From positions 55,150,439 to 55,214,438 of the forward strand of contig NC_134847.1 in NCBI RefSeq assembly GCF_965363235.1: a stretch of 64,000 nucleotides of DNA, in the 5' to 3' direction. Below are positions 47,155 to 59,001 of this stretch, one piece after another. The notes beneath the pieces were generated by a model. It was not told the DNA's origin. It worked only from the letters and a program-made list of their open reading frames with translations, and did not search any database. Source of the stretch: Mytilus galloprovincialis (Eukaryota > Mollusca > Bivalvia > Mytilida > Mytilidae). Made by a program: the position numbers and the translations under genes. Position 1 is the stretch's first letter; the number at the start of each line of letters is the position of its first letter.

Positions 47155-48460
47155 CAGGGGCGTAGCTACCCGGAGGCACGACAGCACGTGCATCCACGTC
47201 GTTTTCACAAAACAAAACAAAAAACAAAAAAAAAAGCAGAAGAGAGAAGGATGAGTTGGTCAATCGGAATCGGAGACGTCACTGTTGGTGTCTTTTCCGG
47301 ATATTAGTTTGACAACCTAGTTACAAGTGTTGATAAAGCTGTTCATTCAGAAAAAGATCGTAGCTCCGAAGTTGCGTTCACATTGATTCGGCATTCAAAA
47401 AAAGAAATGGCAAAATAAAAATTTATAAATTGAATGTTAAAGGAAACACCTATGTTGTCACTTTTTTTAATTGATGAAATATCATTTAATAACGACATTT
47501 GGTTTCAAAATAAATTTTTTTTTTTGAGATTATGACAAAATCGGAAGGTTACTTGTATCTTTTACAAGATTTTTACTTTTGAATTTGTAATACTCAGTCT
47601 AAGAATTAAAGATATGTAGTTTTGGAGCACATTTTACAGTGTACAGTTCATCAGTTTGGAATGAGATGTACCAATCGGCATTAATTATCAGATCCCTTCG
47701 ATATCGTTGAAAATATGCCGAGGCAATGTGGTTGACAGACTACCGGAGACAATCACCCTGCAACCACGCCAAAACAGTATTGGAAAGTCTCATTATTTTT
47801 TGCGTTCATATACCATTTGATAAGGCAACTGGACAGTGGAGTCGCGTCAAGTTATCAGAAAATCGCTTCTTTGTGCTGTATCTGCTTCATCATGTTGTAG
47901 GAAATATCACAAACGAACAAATCTCAATATTGTCTGAAACATACGAAACTGACCTAGCATGTAATTTTGACGAATTCAATTGGGAGGTCGCTCGATGCCG
48001 AACACGAACGCTGGTTTATAACATCTCGCGAGTGCTACCATGCCATGATGGCCCTGAGATCTATCAGTCACGGTACTACGTATGTAATTGAAAACAAACG
48101 AACGATCAACAATGAACAACGAAAGTTACATAGCATTACTGCATATTCATCGGGATTTGAGTGTGAATGTTGACAAAGTAATAGAGAAGTTTGTTTCTGC
48201 CCAGACCCGAAGAGTAGATTTTGGACAATTTTGAGTAAATTCTGTATCACAAATACGTGTTGATTATGTATTACTATATTCAGAAGATTTTTTAATTGTT
48301 TTACATTCATAAATTTTTATCTACATATTGCTCCTTTTTTAACCGTCCTATGACCTAAAACCGAAAAAAAAATTCTGCATAATAGGGTCCCAAATATTTT
48401 TCGCCTCGCTCCGCTCGGCGGTAGTTGCTTCCACATCGTTTCTTTCTAGCTACGCCCCTG
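47155..48460 (+). mobile_element. hAT-type DNA transposon with both terminal inverted repeats
   Basis: The ends are CAGGGGCGTAGCTA (left) and its exact complement TAGCTACGCCCCTG (right). The element is flanked on both sides by CCTCT (47150-47154 and 48461-48465), a probable 5-bp target-site duplication. The length is 1306 bp, so it is an internally shortened copy carrying only the 3' part of the transposase (separate entry). The near-exact ends suggest a fairly young insertion. It lies about 460 bp downstream of the GPCR gene's stop codon. Confidence 0.85.
47713..48234 (+). pseudogene. hAT transposase, C-terminal fragment
   Basis: The pieces read PRQCG-QTTGDNHPATTPKQ with YWKVSLFFAFIYHLIRQLDS, then FDEFNWEVARCRTRT in a second frame, then LLHIHRDLSVNVDKVIEKFV and SAQTRRVDFGQF to a TGA at 48232-48234. 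'PRQ..RQT.R.N.P...P..Y....+F.PF.DHL+.QL' and 'ALL.IHRD..+N...V+..F' are typical of the dimerisation end of hAT transposases (ZMYM1 / '52 kDa repressor'-like). At least three in-frame stops and two frame changes make it dead. Confidence 0.8.
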
Positions 48461-48921
48461 CCTCTTATACAATCTTATGATAATCACTGATTTCCAAATC
48501 CCTATCTTCTTTCGCAGTAAAATATTGTTTTTTTCTCAAACCATAAAGCAAAATCCAACTCTGTAGATGAAGCCATACATTACACAACCCTCCAGTAGTG
48601 TTTAAGATTGAACGATATGTTGATGTCGATGAATCAGTATAATTAAGAAACATTATCTCGGAATGCACCGCCAGTTTGGTAAACTTGGTACCCCGGTTAA
48701 TTGTATTGAAATTATATTATCTATTATCTATTAACTAATTTGATGTCAGATATAATTGTAAAACAATATATAAGATAACTACAAAATACTTTTAAAAATA
48801 TAATATGTTTAAATTAGTACTATTGACCATACGTTAATATTGATTAGAATAATGAAAAACATTATCAAAAGATATATATTTTAAAATATATGTTAGAGAT
48901 AAATTCAGATTGTTGTAAAAT

Positions 48922-49221
48922 TCAACAGTCAGCCGACCAACTGAACGTGTTTCCTCTTTGATGGTGATATTCATATGGCCTCCTTTGTCGTTCATATCCG
49001 AATGGGTATTGATAATTTCCTACATAAGGCCACCAAGCCTCACCATATGGCATAACGGGTCTATTATGATAATAAGCAATGTTGTTTTCAGGACGGCTAT
49101 TGTATTGAGTCCGTCTTTGAACTCTTTGATTGATATGACCTCCGTCATGATTCTGTTTCCCTGGTGCTAATTTATGAGAACGTTGGAAGACAACATCTCT
49201 CCTGTGATCAGATTGTTTGAG
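48922..49221 (-). CDS. Adhesion-type GPCR, last coding exon (cytoplasmic tail and stop)
   Basis: The 300-nt exon reads LKQSDHRRDVVFQRSHKLAP, then QRVQRRTQYNSRPENNIAYY, MPYGEAWWPYVGNYQYPFGY and GNTFSWSADC, and ends in TGA at 48922-48924. It is rich in Tyr, Pro, Arg and Asn and has no membrane segment, as expected of an intracellular C-tail. The acceptor is TTTTTCAG (49222-49223). It enters in phase 0, matching the exit of the exon at 49616-49827. I see no AATAAA polyadenylation signal just downstream. The tail's partners are unknown. Confidence 0.8.
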   Translation of the reverse strand, partial: LKQSDHRRDVVFQRSHKLAPGKQNHDGGHINQRVQRRTQYNSRPENNIAYYHNRPVMPYGEAWWPYVGNYQYPFGYERQRRPYEYHHQRGNTFSWSADC

Positions 49222-49615
49222 CTGAAAAAGTCAGAATTATTGTTTGTGATTGAAAATAATTTTTTTTTTATTATCAACAACGCGGTATGATAATGTACGT
49301 TCCTTTTAACAAAAGTAAAACGTTTCGTTGAAAATACGCGAATACTAAAATGTTTATCATGTCAATAGAACAAAATTGTTTACAGCTTTTGCACTTTAGA
49401 GACAAACGAGAAAAATAAGAAAATTATCATTCAATAATAAATACAAAAATGGAACAGGAATCAAAATAAAATATCAGATAGTTAAAGCTCCCAATATATC
49501 CCGTTGTGTGAGCTTTAATCACAAAACCACTACTTTAATTATAACAAGTAGATATCCTTCACACGGATTGTAATTTTCAAATATGCCTGTTTGATGGATT
49601 TTTCTATATATTTAC

Positions 49616-49827
49616 TTTTTTGTCATCTTTGTCTAATCTGGATTTCCTTTTTGATTCTTTTGTGTTGTAGTTTGTAATAGGTCCAGGAACATCTGTAGGA
49701 GTTGTAAAATGTATAGGTGCTGTATCGTTATCTTTTCCGTTATTCATTTGATGAGAATATTTATTATTCGCTATACTGTTGATTGGGCCTGTAGCATGTG
49801 TTTTTGATTTTTCAATATCAGTGAAAC
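49616..49827 (-). CDS. Adhesion-type GPCR, cytoplasmic-tail exon
   Basis: The 212-nt exon encodes FTDIEKSKTHATGPINSIAN, then NKYSHQMNNGKDNDTAPIHF, TTPTDVPGPITNYNTKESKR and KSRLDKDDKK. It is charged and Ser/Thr/Asn-rich, with no membrane segment. The acceptor is TAATTTCAG (49828-49829) and the donor is GTAAATA (49614-49615). It enters in phase 1 (the split codon gives Gly with the exon at 56646-56688) and exits in phase 0. The role as a receptor tail follows from frame continuity with the TM7 exon. Confidence 0.8.
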
Positions 49828-49885
49828 CTGAAATTACGAAATAACTATTCTCAATACTAAAAAATACAAAAAAAAAGATAAACAA

Positions 49886-50785
49886 TTAAAAACCAATTGT
49901 TTAGAGAACAATTGAAGGTCTTTCCACCAGTAAAGATCTATTTTGATATTAAAATATTAAAAATCAGTCTAAAATGTCAGCTCCTAAGGCTTTATGATGT
50001 AAACATATGAATTTAGAGCAAAGGTCAAAATCTAAAACGTCCTATTAACCTATGATCTTGACCTCAATTTCAAGGTCACAAACCAAGGACATTAAATCAA
50101 AAACCGTAGGTCCTTAATATGTATGGTTAATGAGTTATATCACTTTACGCATAATTCTAAATGTAAGAGGGGCGAAAACTCCGATTTATTGTCTACGCAC
50201 CCTTTCAACCAACATTTATAAGTAACGACATGTCACAACTAACAATTTAGTAAATATAATTTGTCGGTTTTTGAAAATAAGTCAAAATAAGTCAAAATAA
50301 AAATTTAGAATATGACCTTGACCTTTGACCTTGACCTAATTTCCTGTTTTTGGACCAAGGACCTTCAATCAAAAGACTCTAGGTCTCTATCACTTATGGT
50401 TTAACAGTTAGAAACGCATATTGTTAATATCAAATGCATAGGGGAAATAACTATCATATAGAGTCTACGGAAAGCTTCGGTCCAAATGACTATCCTAATC
50501 CTGAAGATGTAACGAGCAATATGGTAAAATGAATTTTTCGTTAACTTTTACAGTTGCGAAGGAGTAGTGTTTAGGGAGATAACTCTTCCAGCGTAAAGTA
50601 TTTGGTTACGCGGTTGTCCATTTTTAAAGCGTATAAACTATACGATAGCATATTCCAAATATCTAAGCGACATCTTATGAAACAACAAAACTACGCAAGA
50701 AAAAAATTAGGCGGAAAAAAATAATAATCAGAACAAAATCAATAGGTCTTTCCACGGAAAGTTGAAAAGACCTTATAATATGTCT
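49886..50785 (+). repeat. Diverged single copy of the 1154-bp repeat unit
   Basis: This begins ATTAAAAACCAATTGTTTAG, with the CAATTGTT/AACAATTG hairpin, and shares AGGTCTTTCCA, GGTCAAAATCTAAAACGTC, GACATGTCACAACTAACAAT and ATTAGGCGGA with the array at 61353-64000. It ends with a fold-back, AGGTCTTTCCACGGAAAGTT then GAAAAGACCTTA, which is absent from the tandem copies. It looks like the dispersed parent form of the array unit and lies in the GPCR intron. Confidence 0.75.
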
Positions 50786-51875
50786 TAACAGAAAGATATC
50801 TACATGAAATGGCCTTTAAACAAAACCAAATACATGCATATGCATATGACGAACACATTGAAGTTTTACATAAAAAACGAAGATATAGAAATTGTTGAGA
50901 CTTATAAATTTGAGAAAAAAATACATCTGTAAAAATGCAGCTTCTTTATTACTATAAAATATCGTAAAAATCAAAATATTAAAACTATTTATTATGTTAT
51001 TAAGAAGTGTATATCTTACCATAAATGAATAGAGTGCCAGCTCAATGTTTGATAAGGCTGTTTTACCCATTTTGTTTTTTTATTGGGTCAAAATATGGGG
51101 ATATGAAATCTTGACATTTTCGAAACGGTACCTTTGAGTTTTTTCAAACAGGTATTTCGGTTAAAAAGATCAACTCTTTCTATATAGTTCATGTGAATTT
51201 GGAAAGATATCCGATTGAAACTCAAAATCCCAATTGATTTAACCAAATGTTGCAAATTTCCTCACGCTTAACTTCATAGAAACTAAGTATATCCTAAATT
51301 GAAACATTTAAAGTTTAATCCTAGTATCACCAAAAAGTATACAGATCGTTTGACCATCATAAGAAACAACTATTTGAAGTTTCATGAAATTTGTATAAGC
51401 GGTTCTCAAGTTACGGTGCGACATGTGGACGTTGGACAGACGGACAGACAGACAGACGGACAGACGCCGGACATTTGTATACCATAATACGTGCCGGCCA
51501 ATTTTTGACGGTCGTATAAAAACGAAAAACGAGAAACATTTATGAACCACATCAACAAATGACAATCATTGAACATCAGGTTCCTGACTAATGATGTTAA
51601 AGGAATGCAGCGGGTTTAAATGTTTAAATAGGTACCACCTTCACCCTTACCTGAAACATTTTGTAATACAGGCCAATTTTCACAAAGACAATCACTACTT
51701 AAAATAACCCCTGGTTTTCTTGAAATAAGTAAAGAGCGCATTAATCCCTAATTTTTCATGCAAACTCAAAGGCAAGTAACTTTTAGCTAAAAGTAGTGTA
51801 AATATATTTTTCTTCACTAAAAGTTTCATTTCTGCAAAATGTCAAATATATTGCAAAATCAAAATTATATCTAAA

Positions 51876-52170
51876 AACAAGAATGTGTCCTCAGTACACG
51901 AATGCCCCACTCGCACTATCATTTTCTATGTTCAGTGGACCGTGAAATTGGGGGAAAATCTCTAATTTGGCATTAAAATTAGAAAGATCATATCATAGGG
52001 AACATGTGTACCAAGTTTGAAGTCGATTGGACTTCAACTTCATCAAAAACTACCTCGACCAAAAACTTTAACCTGAAGCGGGACAGACGGACGAACGGAC
52101 GAACGAACGAACGGACGCACAGACCAGAAAACATAATGCCCCTCTACTATCGTAGGTGGGGCATAACAAT
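51876..52170 (+). repeat. Dispersed hairpin-ended repeat with an ACGGACGAACG minisatellite
   Basis: ATGCCCCACTCGCACTATCA near the start and CTATCGTAGGTGGGGCAT near the end give inverted TGCCCCAC/GTGGGGCA termini. The body holds TGTACCAAGTTTGAAGTCGA, and just before the end comes a run of GACGGACGAACG units (52083-52118). A separate GACAGACG-type run lies at 51433-51470. This is a common mussel repeat type; its class is unknown. It is non-coding. Confidence 0.65.
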
Positions 52171-52724
52171 GGATTTTATTCAGCATTCTACAAAAGTTAA
52201 AAGATATTTTTAAACAAGAATAGTTTGCATACGTAAATCAATCATTAAAAGGTTTATATTTTATAAATTATTCAAAACTGAACTTAAATTTGAAAAGTAT
52301 TTCTTAGTTTTATCGTTTAATATGCCCTGACATTATTTAAGTTTAGATGTAGCAATCATCTTTTGACAGTTAAGACATGGATGTGGTACAATGTTCAAAG
52401 ACCAGAGAAGCTATGCTATCTTTATGGCCCTGCTGACATTTGCGATAATTTCAATTATGTCTTGTTTTATAAGAACGATATAAATATTTACCATGCTATT
52501 GCTGTACAAATGTTAATATTTATGTTTTTACTACAGTCAATATTGTATATAGCCATATTGTGTAGGTTTACATTTGAAAATGCCTGTACCAAGTGAGGAA
52601 TAAAACAGTTCTTGTCCATTCGTTTTTGATGCGTTTTGTTATTTGATTTTGCCATGTGATTATGGACTTTCCGAATTGATTTTCCTCTAAGTTCAGTATT
52701 TTTGTGAATTTACTTTTTTATTAA

Positions 52725-54707
52725 TGCCCGCGTCACACTGTCCCGATTTTTACGCCGATGGCAACACGATTATGGAAATTTTCAAAATCGGGACTGATCG
52801 TATTCAGATCGGGCTATTCGTAGTGCCATCTTTAACCATCGTAGAACCATCGGCCACTTTTTCTAGACTTCGGGGACAACTTCGGGAAGGGTTCTAAATT
52901 TTTTAACATGTTAAAAAATCCCCGAAGGTGCGTCCGATGTTGAGGGTTCGTATTGAGTTCGTATCACTATCCTCACCATCGTAATTTCACCGGGAATGCA
53001 TCTTTAAACATCGTATTGCATTCGTGTTTCCATCGTTTCCATCGGGCAGTTTTGACATTACGATGTCTACACGAATGAATCACGAAGCTATCCAAAGGTC
53101 TTACGATGGCAACACGACTTCGTGAAGACCTCGTAATTCCGTCGTGTTGTCATCGAATAAAAGTACGAAGGCGACAAGATGGAACTACGACGGCAATAAA
53201 TCCATCTAAATGTAAGTTAATTTTCGCTTTAAAATACATTTAAAGTGCCATGCATGCGCGATATGCACTGGTCAGTCTAAAACGACAGTTAAGAAAGACG
53301 TTCACAAAACATGGAGTTCATATCATACGATTCTATGAGAACAAGAAAGGCGACAGTGTTGTTTCTATTAATTCAAATGGAACAAGAAGAGCAGCTATTA
53401 CAGGCTCAGGATTTATTACATAGGCGGATCCAGGGGGGCCTGGGGGCCCGCCCCCCCCTTTTGTGGGAAAATTTTGATTGATCATATAGGGAATCATTGA
53501 AGCATGACTTGAGCGGGCCCCCCTTAGGCCAGTCAGTGCCCCCCCCCCCCCTCCCCCCTTGAGGAAAAGTTCTGGATCCGCATCCGATTAACTTTTACAA
53601 GTAAAATATTATTTTTTGTCAATTTTTCATATCAAGTAACATAATGAAAATCATAAACGCGCCTCGTACACAAACACTGCAGGTACACGTATATAGGGAA
53701 ACTATCTTTTTCTTCATTATTCTGATTTTTTTATGTATCGTCTGAGTTGTTGTCACACGAATGTTTACTCCATAACCACTTGTTTTCTAGATGTCATATT
53801 TTGCCGCATTCATTATTTTGTTGCTTTCCCCACATCCTTCCTTTTGTCTATATTATTATGATATTCTCCTGGAAAGATCTCTTTTTGAATAAAAGGGATC
53901 AACGAACCCATTACCTTACCTTTAAGATAGATCAGTAAACATGGACATAATTATGGGTGATTATTCAGACTAGTGCACACATTTTACAGTTCAAACAAGG
54001 CAATGCCGAGCGTGGCATCCCCTCGTATGTAACATATTGGGGACAAATATGGACACTATATTTGTATATGACACATGCAGAAAATGGTAAATTGAATATA
54101 AAATTGAGAATGGAAATGGGGAATGTGCATATTTGATACATAAACTATTTTTTTGGAAATCAACAAAAACATTCAGTAACTGGAAATACCTTTAATATTG
54201 TCTTTAGAACCAGCAGGTAAACAAATGAGCAACCAATTTCCTGTGTATTATGCTATTTCAAGGAGAAACAAAAAGTCCATCTGCATGACCTAGACCTTTG
54301 GCCTTGAACGTAAAAAATGTCAGATCATTACAAGGAGGAACAATATGCCCAAATGTGGTTAAAATCGGCATATAATTTAAATGCATCGTAATCTGTACAC
54401 GACGTCTTTTAGACATCGTATGGCCATCGCGCCATCATCGTAATCCATCGTGTAGCCTTCGTGATCCATCGTGTAGGCTTCAGGTGATATATGAACCTTA
54501 AATACCCGTCTTCGGTTAACCTTCGTATGTCCATCTTTTGCTATCGTATATAATTTCGGCACCATCGTATAGACTTCGTTATTCATCGTACTTGCTTCGG
54601 TCACCTTTTGGTATTTTAACGAGATCGGGACCAACTTCGTACGAACTTACAATTTTCGCATTCGGGTGTCCATCGTATATAAAAATCGGGACAGTGTGAG
54701 GCGGGCA
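52725..54707. mobile_element. 2 kb inverted-repeat DNA element, Harbinger-like by its TAA target site
   Basis: The left end is TGCCCGCGTCACACTGTCCC; the right end's complement is TGCCCGCCTCACACTGTCCC, and the match runs about 27 bp to GATTTTTA with one mismatch. TAA flanks both sides (52722-52724 and 54708-54710), the 3-bp duplication typical of PIF/Harbinger elements. Both arms (52750-53200 and 54380-54690) are packed with short words such as CATCGT and TTCGT. No transposase is seen, so it is non-autonomous. A smaller element is nested at 53421-53588. It lies in the 6.8 kb GPCR intron. Confidence 0.78.
53421..53588. mobile_element. Nested MITE with GGCGGATCCAG ends
   Basis: The ends are GGCGGATCCAGGGGGGCC and CTGGATCCGC, inverted to each other, with G-rich and C-rich runs (CCCCCCCC near 53452 and 53539) inside. 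The length is about 168 bp and it is non-coding. This end type is widespread in animal genomes. Its position inside the 2 kb element makes it the younger insertion. Confidence 0.7.
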
Positions 54708-55859
54708 TAAGTATAATATAGATGTGAAAGGCTGTCCACCTGGATAAAGTACAGTAACTGTTATATATGTAAAGTTCACACATGCAAAATATGTTATATA
54801 ACATACGTCATCATTTCTGTTACTATATACTTTAATGAGAATGAATATCTATCTATCGATGTATTATGCGACAGACTTATGATAAAAATATGTAGGTTAT
54901 TTCAATCGGTCAACACGCAGAGTATCAATCATGCACTCACAGAAAATATATTTGAAGTTATAAATAATAATTTACAAATTTGAAAGTAAATCAAAACCAT
55001 GTGTAAATATTTACACACTGCAATGAAAGAAAATTTGTGAACACACTCACATACTCCGAGCCTGAATATTGTCAATGGAAAAACAAAATCTCACTTTACA
55101 AGTAAAATGAACACTATCAATGCAGAGTTTCATGAAATTAGTATATTGAGACCAATAAGTGCAAAGAGGCATAACTCCAAAGAAAAACAAATGAATCATT
55201 ATTTCCTGTCAATATGCACGTCTACATAAAATGCCCTTATCATCTACAAAGTTTCATGAAATGCTCTTGGGTGGTTTCAGAGGAGTTGCAATGACAAACT
55301 ATCAATAAACAATACGGTTGACGTATATATCTTAATCGTAACAAATTAGTTACAAAATAACTAAAACTAAAACTAAAAGCTAATAGAACCTTCAAACAGA
55401 CTTATTCGGAAGATATATAGTTACGATACTGTGTTTATGTCATTTAGGATGGCATATTTTTGTTTCAATATTGATTCATTCAAAGGGTTTTTACATCAGA
55501 AATAAACACATTTATTTTAAAACCAGTTGTTGGCATGATACGGTTTTTTTCTCATATATTTAATGATGGTATTATACCAAAGCCCTAACGCGAGGGATTG
55601 AGCTTGATTTTTGTATAATGAAAAATAATCCCTAAAACAGTTTAATTGAGGTCTAGAGCTGGTATGTCAAAAACTTCTAGTAGTCCTTTGTTAATTTATG
55701 CATCTTTGTCATTTTGCTTAGTTTCGTTTGTTACCTATTTGACGTCGGCCTCGGAAATTTTAAAACTGAATTTAACTGTGCATATTGTAGTGTATTTCTT
55801 TATGATATATTTGCTAGAGGTATATGGGAGGGTTTGAGACCTCACAAAACATGGTTAAC

Positions 55860-56130
55860 CGCGCCGCATACTGCACCTGTCCTAAGTCAGGAGCCTCCAG
55901 CCTTTTTGTAAATATTAGTTCATTTATATGTTTTGCAGTTTAGTATGACGCCCATTTGCACTGAACTAGTACACGTTTGTATACCTGAGGCCTACATACA
56001 TTCATTCATTCGGGACTTTTTCACAACGTTGAAGACCAATTGGTGGCTTTTGGCTGTTGTTTGCCCTTTGGTCGGGGTTGTTGTCCCTTTGACACGGTCC
56101 CCATTTCCGTTCTCAATTTTAAGTAACTAA
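55860..56130 (+). repeat. Dispersed repeat of the 'GGAGCCT ... CTCAATTTTA' family
   Basis: CTAAGTCAGGAGCCTCCAGC, GACTTTTTCACAACGTTGAA, TTTGGTCGGGGTTGTTGTCC and CTTTGACACGGTCCCCATTT, ending TTCTCAATTTTA. It is shared, inverted, with 25010-25260 and 6800-6905. It is non-coding and intronic. Confidence 0.65.
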
Positions 56131-56645
56131 CATAAGAATACCATCTACTATATCTTTTATTTATTATTTTGCTTGAAAAGCTGCTAGTATCATAGAGTCA
56201 AATATAGAGAAGAACAATCCCATTATGCTTTGCTACCATGCATTGATAGTTAATTATTGAGGCTTTCTGTGAAGTCTTGTAGACAAAGCAAAACTTACTA
56301 TTACTTATTAAAACGTTTACAATACAGTGTGATTGCCTACTACTTGAATCAGATATGTTCCTTAAAAAATATAGTTTTAAAGTTCAGTAATACGCGTGAT
56401 AAGGGTTGTTGTTTGGCTACGGTTGGCATATAAACAGGTAAATTCGTTTTGGTAGAAGTATGTAATCAACTACAAAAACAATTTGTCACCTCTAACAAAC
56501 ATTTAGATTTTTCTAGTACCAATATCATGATAAAATTTGCCTTTTTCCGGTCGACCGACTTTGCATACCACCCTTATATCTGTTCGAACTATTTGGTTAC
56601 GATGTGAACATCAAGTTAACAATCTAACAAAAACCTGGGACTTAC

Positions 56646-56688
56646 CTAGGCCTGTAGAGGGAACTGAACTTTCTTTTGTCGTATTTTT
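56646..56688 (-). CDS. Adhesion-type GPCR, 43-nt micro-exon in the cytoplasmic tail
   Basis: This small exon encodes KNTTKESSVPSTGL plus the first base of a Gly codon. The acceptor is ACATTTCAG (56689-56690, with a good pyrimidine tract) and the donor is GTAAGTC (56644-56645). It enters in phase 0 from the TM7 exon and exits in phase 1 into 49616-49827. Its evidence is the pair of strong splice sites and the exact phase fit on both sides. It is Ser/Thr-rich, so it could be a phosphorylation segment. Skipping it would shift the frame. Confidence 0.72.
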
Positions 56689-57456
56689 CTGAAATGTAGA
56701 AAAAAATTAAGTTGCAGCGAATTCAGTCTGTCTGTATTGATGAATGCAGGTTGATTCATAGATATCTTAATATTCACAATGTAACTTTGAAACTATTGTA
56801 CGTTTTTGCAACTTGAAGTTCTGATATAACATTAATAGCCACGACCGGTAATTTGTGATCATTTATTCTAAAAAGAGCTTTATCAATGTCTACAGTCATT
56901 TTTCTATACTGAAATCTTTAGTACGTGATTTTTGGATTCTATTTTCGATGATTATTTTCACTGAATATGTCATAGATAATGCATATTCTAAGGTTTTTAC
57001 TATGGTATCGAAGTATCAAATGTTGTCCAAAAAGTCCTTTGGTGATCTCGATACACAAAATATGTTTTATTACAAGAATAACTTTTATAAATTGCTCGAT
57101 TATAAATATTGAAATTATAAAAAAAAAAAACTCTATAAAATACCAAGTACATTGTATTTTACTCTACATGCTTAAAAATAAAAAGGCCATTTCGCTTAAA
57201 CCTACTACCATTTGCCATGAATATTTTGTAAAAATGCAGTGACGCTTTTTTCTCCTACATTTGTACCTACATAATACTCGTTTCACGGCACGGGCTTCTT
57301 TGGGACTCCCTAACATATAATAGCTCTTACGAACTTAAAGAGTTGTGTCTAAAATGTCCTGGAAAAATTATCTATCTTTCGTCGAATTTCCATGTACGTA
57401 AATGCGAATTCGAGTAGGTTGCCTTGTAACTTTTAGGTATTTATAGCAAATAAGGT

Positions 57457-57601
57457 TGATGCAAGCTATACTTTATTGTAATTTAACATGGGTAGGCATT
57501 ATATTCGTGTAATTTTAGTCCTCACTATTGCTCGGGCAAACATCATCACGATTATAATGCCTACCCATGTTAAAACTACAATAACGTATAGCTTGCATCA
57601 A
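57457..57601. repeat. Palindromic fold-back element
   Basis: The left arm TTGATGCAAGCTATACTTTA and the right arm's complement TTGATGCAAGCTATACGTTA pair for about 60 bp. The shared core is TTTAACATGGGTAGGCATTA, around a centre with TTGCTCGGGCAAA. It is non-coding and ends 79 bp from the TM7 exon of the GPCR gene. Confidence 0.85.
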
Positions 57602-57679
57602 TTGTGTTTTTAAACAATTCATTTTCATACCAGTTAATTTCAATTGTAGGAAGATAAACTGGATTGTAAATTTACTAAC

Positions 57680-57784
57680 TTGTGAATATGTTGATGATTT
57701 ATCAGCTTTCTGTTTTCGAATCTTATGTATACCTTCTCGAACCTGTTTGTCCAGAACAATATTCATTAGGAAAATAAAAAATCC
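57680..57784 (-). CDS. Adhesion-type GPCR, TM7 exon
   Basis: The 105-nt exon reads GFFIFLMNIVLDKQVREGIH, then KIRKQKADKSSTYSQ. 'G.FIF.....L...VR' is the hallmark of TM7 and helix 8 of secretin/adhesion receptors. It joins in phase 0 to the exon at 59002-59128, giving NSLQGFFIF. The acceptor is TATTTTAG (57785-57786) and the donor is GTTAGTA (57678-57679). Basic residues after VRE mark the start of the cytoplasmic tail. Confidence 0.9.
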
Positions 57785-59001
57785 CTAAAATATAAAAATG
57801 ACACAGTTATGAAAACATCTTAGATGATTGTTGTGTTCGTTCGATCCAGTACCTCACTTGTTATCATTTTCAAGGATCATACACATCAAAGTAAAATTAC
57901 AATCACTACATTTATTATTATTTTGAAGGCAAATAAAAACATGTAGTAAGTCAACATAATTATACGCGTAATAAACAATTGCTACTGAAGAAACAGTTTT
58001 ACATATATTTCGTTTTTTCCATATTCAATCTATTTTCTTATAATGTTTTATATTGTGATTCATAATATATAATTGATTCCTTGAATATATAAGTGGACGT
58101 AATGCCACTTTATGTGAACTTTTTAATGAAATCATGAAAAGATGTATCAGGGTGTATTTGTGACCAATAATAGTCAATATGACTTTAAGTTTTATAAAAT
58201 GTGAAACATAGAAAAGGTTTGAGAAATCTAGGACAAATCAAGGCATTACATGTTTTCCCTTTGCAACCCATGTATATAGCACAAATAACAATTTACAATG
58301 ACATAAAACATAGCATACAAAAACATTGTGCAAATGACGAGATAAGAGTGTTACAATTTCTGTACAAGATCGTTTAATCGGGTATCTATGATGAGTTTAT
58401 TTAGTTATAATAAATGAATAAAAGCCCGATTCAGATTACATCCTCATAGAAATTCACAATCGGAAATGGCAAAGAAAATGCATAGTCTGCGAAGTTTAAA
58501 TATCTACATCTACATCGTTATTGCCAAAATGGAAGGCGAAAATAATCGAAAAACTGATCATGCAATATGTATCAAGTAAAAAAAAACATTTAAAGCGAAC
58601 AAGAATGTAAGCATCAAACATTTCCGAAGTTTTATTAATACTATCTTTAGTTCACCAGTTTCTCCTTGAAATAATATGTTGGTTAATCTAAGAAACACTA
58701 TTTTTATTTTAACAGTAAAATCAACACTTTTAATGAATGTTAATAAATCCTTATTGTGTAACCTTATTTTTCATGCAGTTTAAAATACACTTCTTAATAA
58801 ATATTCCATATGACAAATCATCATAATTATAACTTTTGTCTTCTAATCAAATGTTTAAAGGCTTTATACCCATTTATTAGTACACACATTTATCTTTATT
58901 TGTTCATTATAGTTGAAGATTGATTATGCTATCTATATTATGTAGACTTTGTTGTGTATGATTTTTGAATAATTTCTATATTGACACAGTCAGTTACTTA
59001 C

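Noticed and set aside
47726-48091. 121-residue open frame as a host gene
   Set aside because: It overlaps a hAT transposase whose recognisable residues lie mostly in another frame, and it is bounded by the transposon's inverted ends.
50816-51070. Extra GPCR or independent exon starting MGKTALSNIELALYSF
   Set aside because: A donor-like GTAAGA is present, but there is no acceptor or promoter evidence. The phase model of the receptor is complete without it.
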